Positions 54,201-64,000 of a stretch of 64,000 bases of DNA are shown here, in pieces. The position numbers were made by a program, and so were the translations under genes. The notes under the pieces were generated by a model that ran no database searches, was not told the origin of the DNA, and was given only the letters and a program-made list of their open reading frames with translations. How positions within the stretch are numbered: the first letter of the stretch is position 1; every line of letters begins with the position of its first letter. The stretch lies in assembly GCA_036320915.1 (NCBI GenBank), contig JAXBDG010000003.1, positions 1,550,001-1,614,000 on the forward strand. The letters run 5' to 3'. The DNA is from Linnemannia elongata (lineage: Eukaryota; Mortierellomycota; Mortierellomycetes; Mortierellales; Mortierellaceae).

Positions 54201-57044
54201 GATAATCGAAAGCTCTCCAACAGGGAAGGAAACGTTGATGTTTCGGAGGATAAACTGGTCAGCATCCTCTGTGCGAACTTGAGTTGCGTTTTCCTCGTTG
54301 GTCGTCTTGGCGCTATCGGTGGTCCACCACTGGGCGTTCATATTCTTCATGCCGATCTCAGGTGCGTTGTTGGACTTGCGTCTATTTTCAAAGACGTTCT
54401 TGATGTTGGGTTCCTCCAAGTACTCGGCAATACGGTTCAAACTGACGCTGGCGTTGGTGAGGGCCATGTAGACGGCAGGCAGGCCATTCAAAGGAGCTTT
54501 CAGACGAGTGAAGAGGACCATGGCAGTGAAGGCGACAGCAGGGGTGAACTCGCCCTTTTGGATCTTGGCGTAGCAGAAGAAACTGCAAATGGTGACAAGC
54601 AGAGGCGAAGAGAACCAAACAACCTGGAAGAGAATCGTGTTCTTGTAGACTGTTCAGGAGATAAAATAAAATAGATTTGATGTTAGGAAATAATTCGCAT
54701 TCTCTAGATCCGAACGTAGCAGTGATGAACAACTTTAGCACTGTCGACTTACCATTGACCAATTTCTTGAGCTCGAATTCTCTGGCCTTCAGGACCTTCT
54801 CACTGAAGGACAGCTCCCAGGCAAAGAATTTGATCATACGGATCCCTGCGATCAACTATTAGATAACGCGCCAAAAAATTGGAAAACTGGTTAGAATTAT
54901 TTGCATCAAGCATGAAACAGCGTTTTGTATAACCCAGGAGCCGCGGACAAAATTCGCAAGTGACGTACCTCGCCCATCAAAGTGACACGCTCATCGCGAG
55001 CACTTGAGAGCTCTCGCTGACCTTTGGCATAGCGCTTCCTGACAGCCTTGTTGACGGGGATGGTAATAACCAAAATAGACATTCCGACAAGCGAACTCCA
55101 TCCAATGAGGTCGTAGAGCAAATACGTTCCGAGGGCAATACCGATGGGCGAAGAGATTCCAATGTGCCAGAAATTGACCACTCCTGAGACGCGGACAGTG
55201 TCGGTCGACATGAGGTTGACGACCTTTCCTGCACTGGCGGGAGCGTTGTCCTTCTTCTCATCCTTGTCCTTTCCAGCTGAGACACCCTTCTTATTTTTGT
55301 CGACCAATCCACTCATGTCGCGGCGGGTCAAAGTCTTCGCGTAAATTTCTGCGTTCAAGAGTGCCATGAGGCCGACGTTGATCTTGCGTCCCATATAAAA
55401 CATCTGTGACTGGACGAGGGATCGCGAGACTTGAGCAACAAAGATGAGGACAACATAAAGGTAGGCAACCTTGGGAGGAACTGTAGGGTCATTGATGTAC
55501 GAGAGGAACAGCTTGAGGAAGAAGGGGACGGAAAAGTCGAGGAAGGTCGAGATGACGACAAAGGCCATTTGCCAGAGCAAACTGGCGGCATTGAACACGA
55601 GGATGCGTCTGAGGAGGGATGCGGACGCTCTGTTTTCATTAAAAAAAAGGGGTCAGAAAAAGGGTATAGGTTAATATGAGAGTCGACAGTTTAACTGCTT
55701 CAATTATGATTAACTGCTATCAATCATGAGCAACCGCTGTCACTCATGAGAATTCTTTGTGCCACATCGAAAATAAATCTTCTTCATATTCGCGACATGT
55801 TTATCCGGCGAAGGTTCCCCCCTTTCCAGCAACATTCAAACTGCGCAGTAGAAGATAGGCGGCATAGTACAGTACAGGGGAACGTGTACAACAAATGATG
55901 CCTTAGTTTGGTAACAAAGATCCGGGTCCATACCTTGCATTTTGGAAGACCTGGAATTGGGACCAAATGGTTCTAGCACGCAATTGAGGCAACAACTCTG
56001 GCAGATCGGTCTGATTGAGAGTCTTTGTGGTGCCGACCTCGATGACGGTGTTGAACCAGGAAAAGAAGAGCCATGACAAGTACGAAGCATAAGACTCTGT
56101 TCCCATTTCGTGCTTGGTCTAATAGACGTGTGAGCAAAGTGCACGGTGAGTAAACCCCCAATGAAAGCGTAAGTACAATACGCAACACAAAAAGGCCATC
56201 CCAATAAAACTTTAAAGAAGCTGAATAGAGATGATGCCGTCCACATCAAAAAGGCAGCCATCCTCCCTTGCGGTCGTCTTCTTCCACAAATCGCTGCGCA
56301 TAATAGAGATCATCTCCTTTTCCTTGCTTCTGCAGCTTGACAAGATAGAAATGATTTACTTACAGACGAGTACCCATATCCAAATCGATGGACAAAGTCA
56401 AAGTCGAGCTCAGAGGGCATGGTCAAGGCAATGCCGCACAAGGCAAAAGCAACGGAGGAGAGAGCAAAGAAAATCCACATGTCGGACGTGTACGAGGAAG
56501 GTCCCTCAAGGATAAAGTCAAGGCGGATCCAGAACTGATAGAGAAGGACGCCAACAGTGGTTGTGTAAAACCACTGCAGAGGCTGAATCGCATTGACGAA
56601 GCGGATACGGTGGGTCATCATAGCGAGCAAGAGGGCGAGAGCATAGAGCCATCCTGCAAGGGTGACAAGGGGTGCGTAGAGCCGTTGAAAGAGAGTGCGA
56701 TCGTCTGAGCCTGGCAAGAGGGCCAAGACCAGGGAGACGATGACAAAGGCAGTAGGGATGAGCGAGAGAAGGCAAAGAAGGACGGATCGGATTTTGATCT
56801 CCTTGGCCTTGGGTTGGACGTCGCTGGTGGTGTCGTTATTATCGGCGGTTGAGTGGCGTTTGAGGTGGGTGTGGTTGAAGACCGTGGGGCCCTCAAGAGC
56901 CGAAGGGGAGGCGGTGAGATGGTCGGGTCCAGAGGCAGCGAGTCTGATAGCGGATGACCGGGAGGCGACAGCACAAATAGCGCTCGAGGTGAGCGAGACA
57001 GCCAAGGGCACAGCAGCGAGAACGTAGATCAGCTGCAAACCCAT
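51201..57044 (-). CDS. ABC transporter, ABCC/MRP family (second copy, Ybt1/Vmr1-like)
   Basis: Six exons: 57044-56364, 56118-55934, 55629-54969, 54855-54753, 54649-52063 and 51954-51201, giving 1656 residues. TMD0 has five hydrophobic segments, starting with MGLQLIYVLAAVPLAVSL. TMD1 follows from about residue 300 (LLWQMAFVVISTFLDFSVPF). NBD1 has Walker A GPTGSGK (695-701), signature LSGGQKQR (803-810) and Walker B HVLLDD. TMD2 has a long extracytosolic insert (ETRIFQTQPVYYNSP to GKPEKHGTNYY). NBD2 has GRTGSGK (1405-1411, created across the last splice), FSQGQRQ and KIIVMDEATASVD. The insert in TMD2 favours the vacuolar Ybt1/Vmr1 branch; substrate is unknown. The first intron (240 nt) is the least certain join. 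The gene is divergent from the HAD gene. Confidence 0.92.
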
Positions 57045-57612
57045 GTTGAAGGGGTTTCTTAAGAGGGGTGAATGCGAATGTGTGTCGCTAGGGGAGGTGA
57101 ATGCGATCACCCTTTATTTGGTGGCGGGCGAGGATGGGGAGTGTGAAAGGGAAAGAGCGATACGGGGGTGATGGGGGGAAGGAGAGGGAAGAGTAAGGAG
57201 TGGAGTGGACGAGGAGGAGGAAGAGGATAAAGAAAGAAAGAGAGAGCGAGAGAGAGAGAGCGCGAGTGCGAATAGGATGAAAAAGAAACAAAAAAGCACG
57301 CCACTTCGTTGCCGCAGTGGTTGCACGCATTTTGCATTCGCGGAACAGCAAGTGTGAACAAGAAAAATTTTACCCGATTCACACACGTTAAGAACGAAAA
57401 AGGGAAAGAAGAAAAAAATGGATCGGTCATAGCGGGAGTCGAAACGGTTTCCGATCTGGGTGTCCAAAATGTCTCACCATGACGATGCACCAGCCTCTTC
57501 TTTATCTTTGTCTTCCTTTCTTTAACTTTTCTCTCTCACTCTTTCTTCTTTCCTTCTGTTCATTCTCTTTACATCCTCCACATCTAATCACATATCTAAA
57601 TTTCTTGCAATA
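57045..57612. promoter_or_regulatory. Bidirectional promoter region (ABCC / HAD hydrolase)
   Basis: 568 bp between divergent starts. The left part is purine-rich with GA repeats (57225-57262), the pyrimidine leader of the transporter; the right end is CTTT-rich and leads to the HAD gene. No specific element was recognised. Confidence 0.55.
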
Positions 57613-59633
57613 ATGTTCGCCCTTTTTAACCTGCGCGCCTCCTCGAGAGTCACCCCTCTTCGTCGTCTCCACACCGCCACCTCTGCCCCTCGATTCAGCA
57701 TCGCATTCGACATCGATGGTGTCCTCATCAAGGTACACACTTTGCATTCATCATACTCTCATTCACTCATTCACTTTCTCTTTACTCACATACTAATCAC
57801 CTTGACTTGCATTCAACAATCACTAGGGAAAGCAAGTTATCCCTCAAACTCGTCGCGCACTGGAGTTGCTCCAGGAGTAAGTAATCGATCGATCTTCTTT
57901 CCGACCACTGTTTTTCGTGGTAATCGACATAGATGGTCTAACACGCTCAGTTGATCTTGTCTTGTAGGAACAAGATCCCATACATTTTCTTGACCAATGG
58001 AGGTGGAATGCGCGAGTCTGAGAAGGCTGACCAGCTTACTAAGAAGCTGGGTGTTTATGTAAGGACAGCCAACATGATTTGATCTTTCTGCATGAGTATA
58101 ATGAAAGAAATGTCAATTGCTCAGTAATACTCACATTGATATCTCCCCTGTTCCTCCTGCTTTGCCCAATTGATAAAAAGGTCAACCCCGAACACCTTAT
58201 CGTCTCGCACTCGCCTATGAGATCGCTGGTCTCCAAGTACCGCGATGCTAATGTCATGGTCGTCGGGGGCAAGGGATCAGCCTGCAAACATGCGGCCCAT
58301 GACTATGGCTTCAAGAATGTCGTTACTCCCGAAGAGATCCACTCCATCCACCCATCCGTCTGCCCTATCTCTGATTGTGAAACCCGGGCTGAACCCTGGA
58401 CTGAGGTAATCCTATGGTACATTCTTCTAAAACGGCAATGCCTGTCTCCGATCTATTATGAATATACATTCTTATCTTTTTTTCATATTTTTTTTTATTT
58501 AACGATGTTTAGAAGGGACTTGAGAATGTCGGTAAACCGGTGGATGCGGTGATGGTATTCCACGATTCGAACGATTGGGGCCGTGATCTTCAACTCTGCT
58601 TGGATGCCCTAGTCTCTAAAGGTAAGCCACCACCCACGTTCACCCCTTTTTTTCATTGTCTCACAGCATATCTCTGAAATGTTTAATCAGTTGTGATCGG
58701 TCAGTTGGTGGATCAGTCGCCTCATTTGGTAACAAATATCTTCACTTCAACTGTCTCGGATAGACGGAAAGCTGGGAACCATCAAGGATTCCGACCAACT
58801 CCATAACACAAAGCAAACCGTCCCCATTTACTTCTCCAATCCCGACATCGTAAGTTTCTTTGTTGACTGGCTAGCAACTTACTCACAGATACAATTCAAA
58901 TCCCCTCAATTTCTTCCAGCAATTGATGTGAAATGACTCTCTGACGACTACCTTACTGATACTCCTCTACACCATACATGATGACAGGTGTGGGCGAACG
59001 AGTACCCTGTCCCTCGATTCGGCCAGGGCACCTTCCGCGTCTGTCTCGAAAAAATCTATCAGGTACAGTGAACCACGCCTGATTAAGGTTAAGGTGGCGG
59101 CCTGCGGATGGATGCACAGTGATCAATGCTGACTCAAAATTCTGTTGCACTCGCACCTCACTCACATCATGTCATTACTTCTTCCCATGTATAGAACTTG
59201 ACCGGTCAGCCCTTGGAATACGTCACCTACGGCAAGCCCATGAAGACAACATACGAATACGCCGATTCTCTTCTCGACAAGATCGACCCCCTTCCTAAGT
59301 TAGGACCCGATGGCCAGCCCGCCAAGAGAACCGTTTATGGTAAGCATTGGCCTACAACCAGTCCCTCACTTTCAGTTCCCCGCCCTTTTAATATATGGCT
59401 AAATAATGTTGTTTATATCTTCCCTGTGAACCATGGTAGCTGTGGGAGACAACCCCTATGCAGACATTGCAGGTGCGAATGGACACGGCTGGAACTCGGT
59501 ATTAGTCAAGACAGGAGTATTCAGACCCAAGGGCAACGAGAACCATCACCTCCACCCTGCTACCACTGTCGTCGACCATGTCGAGGATGCTGTCCGCTGG
59601 ATCATTGCCAGAGAGAACATGAAAAACAAGTAA
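57613..59633 (+). CDS. HAD-superfamily hydrolase, CECR5/YKR070W type, mitochondrial
   Basis: Nine exons: 57613-57732, 57827-57876, 57968-58058, 58181-58405, 58513-58621, 58764-58849, 58988-59062, 59195-59339 and 59440-59633, giving 364 residues, close to yeast YKR070W. The first 27 residues are Arg/Ser/Thr-rich without acidic residues (LRASSRVTPLRRLHTATS), a mitochondrial presequence type. HAD motif I is FDIDGVL (Asp33, Asp35), motif II FLTNGGG, the Lys motif YGKPMKTTYEYA, and motif IV AVGDNPYADIAGAN (Asp304, Asp309). A class II cap lies between motifs II and III. The physiological substrate of the family is not known. It has the highest intron density in the window. Confidence 0.93.
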
Positions 59634-59954
59634 TTCGTTATTCACAGTTCACATTCCTTGTTTTCAGCATATTCTGTCCGTTCCTTCATATTATTAATGA
59701 CATAGAACCATAGACTTTAGTTGTTCATAGAAGCTTAACCTCCTCATTCACCTGCAAATAAATACTCCAGATACCTTGAACGTCACCTATTAGCGACTCC
59801 CTAAGGGGTTTTTAGAACTTTTTTTTCGTTTTATTACAGGGGTTGGGATAAGGTATAGAGTTGGCAAAACTTTTTTTGTGGGTGATGGTAAGTAGATCTT
59901 TACAAGGGGGAAAAAAATATAAGTGGATAGGAAAAAGGCCAGGAGAATTGGATC
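59634..59954. other. Convergent 3' region between HAD gene and ammonium transporter
   Basis: 321 bases with no gene. It contains a small CCCT/AGGG inverted repeat followed by a T run near 59799-59827. This is a plausible shared 3'-end region, with no function proven. Confidence 0.55.
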
Positions 59955-61473
59955 TTAAGCCTTGATTCCCAAGGATTCAACGCTCTGGGTACCGCTGTTG
60001 GCCTCCCCAACCTCAACATGAGTATCCACGCCGCCCTTATCGTCATGGTGCCCATAACAGGGCTCACCCAACTCTGCCAAATCCAATCCAGTATGCTCAT
60101 GGTGCGCATCCGCACGCAAATTCAAGCCAGGGATCTTGTTCATGATCACCAGAATCAAATATGTCACACAGAACGACCAAGACAAACCGGCAGCGGAATC
60201 CGCCAACTGATAGGCAACCTGGATCCAGTTTCCGTCTAACCAACCTCCAGCAATGACAGTCGAGCCGTCGAGGGCAGCGACCCAGCTCTGGGCAAAGACT
60301 CCGGTGAGAATGTTTCCGACGATGCCGCCGACGCCGTGGACGGCAAAGACGTCAAAGGCGTCGTCGTACTTGAGGTAGTGCTTCAGGCGGACGGCCAGGT
60401 TACAGGCGACGGCGCCACAGAAGCCGATGGCGACACTTGAGGCGGGGGAAACAAATCCAGAACCGGGGGTGATGGCGACCAGACCGGCAACAGCACCCGA
60501 ACAGAAACCGAGGACAGAAAGCTTGCGGTCATGGCGGTAGTCGAGGAGGACCCAGGTGAGACCAGCAGTCGAGGCAGCAAGGTTGGTGACGACGCAAGCC
60601 ATGGCCGCACGGAGGTTGGCCGCAAGCGCAGATCCACCGTTGAAGCCAAACCATCCGAACCAAATGAAGCAAGTACCAATGACAACATTCGACATCGAGT
60701 GAGGACGGAAATCCTTCTGGTCACCAGAACGCTTTCCAAGCACAATAGCATACGCCAAAGCAGCAGCACCGGACGAGATATGGACAGGGGTACCACCAGC
60801 GAAATCCAACCCACCCATGACGAACGACCATCCGTTGGGCGACCAGGTCCAGCAGGCAATAAAGTCGTAGACGAAAGTGGTCCAGAGGAAGATGAAGACG
60901 AGGGTGGGGACGATACGACCACGCTCAGCGGCGGCGCCGATGGCAAGAGCGGGGGTCAGGGCGGCAAACATGCACTGGAAGATCATAAAGACCAAGTCGG
61001 GGATCTTAGAGCCTCCAACTGAGGGCTGGTCGAGGACGCCGCGGAAGAATGCATTCTCAAAGTTGCCGATCACCTTTGACCCCGTTCTTGAGAACGCCAA
61101 TGAGTAACCGAATAAGAACCACTATTTGTACAAGGAATGAGAGATAATGGACAAAAATATAAAGAGTGTGAGAAAGCTGTAAGGAGAGAGGCAAGGAGAT
61201 AAACCCAAAACCTTAACCGAACCATTCTCCTCCAAAGCAGTAGAAATGAAACAGAAGTAAAAAAAGTACCTGGACCGTGACGACGGCGATGGAGCAGCAA
61301 GAGAGCATGATCAAGGACAGGGCGTTCTTAGAGCGGGCCATGCCAGAGTAAAAGTAGCCGATACCGGGGATCATGAGCCAGACCAGGGCCGTCGAAGCAA
61401 GTGTCCAGGCGATGTCTCCGGCATTGTATTGCGACCCGATCACGGGCGCTGCTGGGGGTTCTGTTGCGTTCAT
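59955..61473 (-). CDS. Ammonium transporter, AMT/MEP family
   Basis: Two exons, 61473-61270 and 61121-59955, give 456 residues. The N-terminus is short and hydrophilic, followed by about 11 membrane segments, the usual Amt/Mep fold. WLMIPGIGYFYSGMARSKNA is the TM1 signature. DFAGGTPVHISSGAAALAYA holds the first pore histidine (His182), and DVFAVHGVGGIVGNILTGVF the second (His330). The twin-His pair is intact, so transport activity is expected. GFNGGSALAAN also fits. The cytosolic tail is short (HDDKGGVDTHVEVGEANSG) and lacks the long regulatory extension of yeast Mep2. It takes up ammonium as a nitrogen source at the plasma membrane. Several GATA motifs lie upstream. Confidence 0.95.
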
Positions 61474-61760
61474 TTGTAATAAGTGTTATGAACGTTGAGG
61501 AGGAACAACGGTTTGTCTAAAACGAAGGCTCTAGAAGAAAGACACCGCAAGTGGTGGCGATCAAGGAAGGATTAAGTTGGAGGGTGGTGGTTGAAAGGAA
61601 GAAGGAAGGAAGCAAGGAGAGTGAACAGTCGTTTATGAGATAGGGGCCGCGTTGTTGAGAGAAAAAGAAAAAAAAAGTGAGTGGAGGGAGTGGCGAGGTT
61701 TTATAGTGGAGGGAAACGAGATAACGATCGATAGTCAAGAGTCAAGGATAAAAAGAAGGT
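61474..61760 (-). promoter_or_regulatory. Ammonium transporter promoter with clustered HGATAR motifs
   Basis: Four HGATAR-type sites on the plus strand lie within 275 bp of the start codon: AGATAGG (GATA at 61639), AGATAAC (61720), CGATAG (61730) and GGATAAA (61747). Fungal nitrogen-catabolite GATA factors (AreA/NIT2/Gln3 class) bind such clusters, and ammonium transporters are classic targets. Regulation is inferred from this. Confidence 0.45.
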
Positions 61761-62705
61761 TGTAATGACCCAATGAAGATGAGAACAACAACTAAAGAAC
61801 CAAAAGTACTCAGCTGGCCATGCGTCTGTCTCTTGTCATAGTCAACACCAATCAATAAAAGGCAGAACCCGGAACTCTCGTTTTTGTTCAGATCGCAACG
61901 AAGACAATTACAAAATGGAGGCAACAACAACAAGAGTACTCGACCAAGATTGTCACTTCTCGTTTTTGAGAGCATTATGTTCATGTCATGGTTGCACACA
62001 CAACACATCGGGAAGGATAAAAGGAAACTGTCTGGACTTTTGTTCTTTTTTCCCTGTCTCATTCCTTTGCTGGTGCTGTTTTCCACTCTTTTTTTTCGGT
62101 TTGTTTGTTTTCATTGCTAAGGTGGTACACATTAGGGCAGCAACGGAGCTCGCGACAGCAACAAACCCCAAACAAGAGAAAACAAAAAACATTCGAAACG
62201 ACAACAACAATAACAACAATAACAACAGCAACGCACGAGGTCCAATGTTAAAAATCAACAAAAGATAGGGAAACAGACGGATCCACGCGAGAATCTCAAA
62301 TCTTCAAGCACCTGCACAAACAGACGAAGGAAGAAGTGAAGTAAGAGAAGAGTCATCATCCATTCGTCTCTCTTATTCCTGGACATGTCGACTCTCACAA
62401 AGACAACGCCCGAAGACTGAAATCAAAAGGAGGCAAGGGGAGGGAGGTTCATTAATGCAACGAATTGGAAGCAATGCAAGAGAACGTTAACGTTTAGCAG
62501 GCATGAATACGAACCATCAGAATTAGAAACCCAATCTTAGATATATGTGGCAGTAATAAGGGGTCTCGCAGAAGGGAGGCAGTGCTAGTCTCCTCTTAAT
62601 TCTTTCTTTCCCCACCATCTCCACTTTTTTTCTGTCAGTTGGTATGATCGCACGTTGGAAGGCTGATGAATGAAGTGTAAAGTAGGTTAAGAAAGGGCTT
62701 GGACA

Positions 62706-62708
<3 letters not shown>
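61761..62708. other. Intergenic, no gene seen
   Basis: About 0.95 kb of A-rich and AAC/AAT-rich DNA (for example near 62198-62235). No reading frame with protein character, no RNA gene and no repeat family was recognised. Confidence 0.5.

Positions 62709-62738
<30 letters not shown>
62709..62738. repeat. Poly-A tract, 30 bases
   Basis: Uninterrupted adenine run just upstream of the small orphan frame on the plus strand. Confidence 0.95.
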
Positions 62739-62741
<3 letters not shown>

Positions 62742-62746
62742 GAGTA

Positions 62747-63091
62747 ATGAGGCGTGCATATTCTCAGTGGCAATTGGTCTATACTGAAGCATCCAAAACA
62801 AGCTACAAGGTCATCGCCGCCAAAAAGAAATCCTATCTAACCATGTGTGCCACAAACACCAGGATAATTCCGTCGTATTTATCCCCCTGCTCGAACGAAA
62901 CCAATCTCCTTTTCACTTTGTCCATAAATGCACAGTCGACTGACCCTTATCACTGGCACACCCTTTTGGGAACACAAACACGCGTTTCCCAGCCCTTCAC
63001 GCTAACTGGTGATAGGAAAATTAAGGCCCTTGACATGTGGATGTGGCTGGCAGAACAGGAAAATTTGAGCCCGGTCATTGCTGAGGCTTAA
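62747..63091 (+). CDS. Small orphan reading frame, 114 residues, hypothetical
   Basis: Open from an ATG at 62747 to the stop at 63091. It is not recognised. Unlike neighbouring intergenic frames the translation is not low-complexity: it has balanced composition and protein-like blocks such as SYKVIAAKKKSYLTMC, HWHTLLGTQTRVSQPFTL and KALDMWMWLAEQE. There is no signal peptide or membrane segment. It could be a single-exon gene, or the last exon of a longer one: a fair acceptor (TTCTCAG) lies at about 62760-62766 in frame, but no upstream exon was found. It may also be a chance frame or a decayed gene. Confidence is low. Confidence 0.35.
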   Translation: MRRAYSQWQLVYTEASKTSYKVIAAKKKSYLTMCATNTRIIPSYLSPCSNETNLLFTLSINAQSTDPYHWHTLLGTQTRVSQPFTLTGDRKIKALDMWMWLAEQENLSPVIAEA

Positions 63092-64000
63092 AAAAGACAG
63101 CACAGACACACTCTGCACCCATAACATGGTTTTCGGGAACGATGACAAGGACATTGTATGAAGAAAAACAAAGGCCTGGACAACCGATCACTCAAGAGAA
63201 AGAGTAAAGTGTTCAATAAGAAAAACAGAGGCTAAACTGTAAACCCTTGTGTGTAGTGCCTCATTAACGTCAATTCTCCGAGAATGCGAGAGAACGATAG
63301 CAGAAAAGAGAACAGACGTTACTCGACAACGACACTTGACCCCGCATTTTCCCATATCAAGCTCAGCGTCTTCTCATTCTCATTGGGTCAGACGATAAGG
63401 CCACTGTTACATTGCCCATTTAATTGCTCATACCTCAAGGCAGCTGCAAAAGTCACAGAACCGTTCTTACTAGAGACGTACTATTATTCTACATCTTCTT
63501 GATACTGGCTTCCATCACTAACCTTCGTCTACCTACTATCCATTAAAGGTCCGCCCTACCCGTGTTTCTGGTCAGTTGTGCTCACCCTCTCCTCTTTCTA
63601 ACTTCTTTGTCGCCTATTGCTCTTCTTTCTGCACTCACTACTTGCGGTTGAACCACCTTCGCCTACTCCAAAACCCCGCTTAATCTCGCCAAGAGGCAAG
63701 AGCAATAAAATAAAATGCGGTCGTCAACAAAGATATCTAGGAAATGCGAGATTGGATATGCGACTTCGATGTAATAGAAGCCCCCCCCCCCTGAAAAAAA
63801 GCTTCATTCTCCAAAGCATGAGGGTTGTCCTCCCTCGATCTACTTTTTTTTATCCTCTCATCTCTCTCTTCCTTGCTTAAACACATTATCGGGAGTTACA
63901 GTCAATGAACAATGGAGTTGGGTTATCATGTGTTTGTTACGAGAGAGACATAAAGCTTGTCAGCAGGTTGAAGGTTGAAAACTTTGTGTACCTACCATGA
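63092..64000. other. Right-end non-coding sequence, no gene seen
   Basis: About 0.9 kb to the window edge. The only frames are short and of non-coding character. A C10 run occurs near 63782-63792. A gene beginning beyond the window could use part of this as its promoter. Confidence 0.5.

Noticed and set aside
63284..63502. 72-codon frame near the right end
   Set aside because: Short, no motif, no supporting splice or promoter context; composition similar to surrounding non-coding DNA.

Overview
The window looks like nuclear DNA of an early-diverging filamentous fungus, most likely Mucoromycota and probably a Mortierella-like lineage. The basis is tightly packed eukaryotic genes with many short GT-AG introns (mostly 75-200 nt), ACTAAC-like branch sites, long pyrimidine-rich leaders, A/T homopolymers, and proteins with fungal counterparts (NCA2, Pgc1-type phospholipase, SCAP, vacuolar ABCC pumps). 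The genus is an inference; no rRNA or mitochondrial marker is present. I found no mobile element, rRNA gene, convincing tRNA gene or CRISPR array.

Layout. 0-7.4 kb: the 3' part of a proline/glutamate-rich coiled-coil protein, a SETD6/Rkm4-type lysine methyltransferase, and a large leucine-rich repeat protein resembling STK11IP. 8.1-15.5 kb: gamma-glutamyltransferase, the GPN2 GTPase, and an FTS/AKTIP-type inactive E2 variant. 15.7-25.6 kb: NCA2, a small basic protein, and a 1514-residue YCF1/MRP-like ABC transporter. 25.7-28.6 kb: an unrecognised 532-residue protein followed by a diverged non-coding tandem duplication. 28.6-39.8 kb: a membrane glycerophosphodiesterase like Pgc1, tRNA dihydrouridine synthase Dus3, and the sterol sensor SCAP. 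40-43.8 kb: an unrecognised 672-residue protein and TAF9. 44.1-51 kb: an unusual multi-domain protein disulfide isomerase and a Rex1-type 3'-5' RNA exonuclease. 51.2-61.5 kb: a second ABCC transporter, a CECR5/YKR070W-type HAD hydrolase and an ammonium transporter with clustered GATA motifs upstream. 61.5-64 kb: mostly non-coding, with one small orphan reading frame.

The genes are not an evident pathway cluster. They are a cross-section of housekeeping functions: transcription (TAF9, GPN2), RNA maturation (Dus3, Rex1), ER folding (PDI), sterol and phospholipid homeostasis (SCAP, Pgc1-like), glutathione handling (GGT, YCF1-like pump), mitochondrial function (NCA2, HAD protein), endosome transport (FTS) and nitrogen uptake (AMT). 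The most unusual item is the disulfide isomerase, whose C-terminal catalytic domain occurs as three tandem 136-residue copies, each with CGFC in place of the usual CGHC. Exon models were built by hand from splice signals, reading phase and family similarity; reading phase is consistent across every junction reported.
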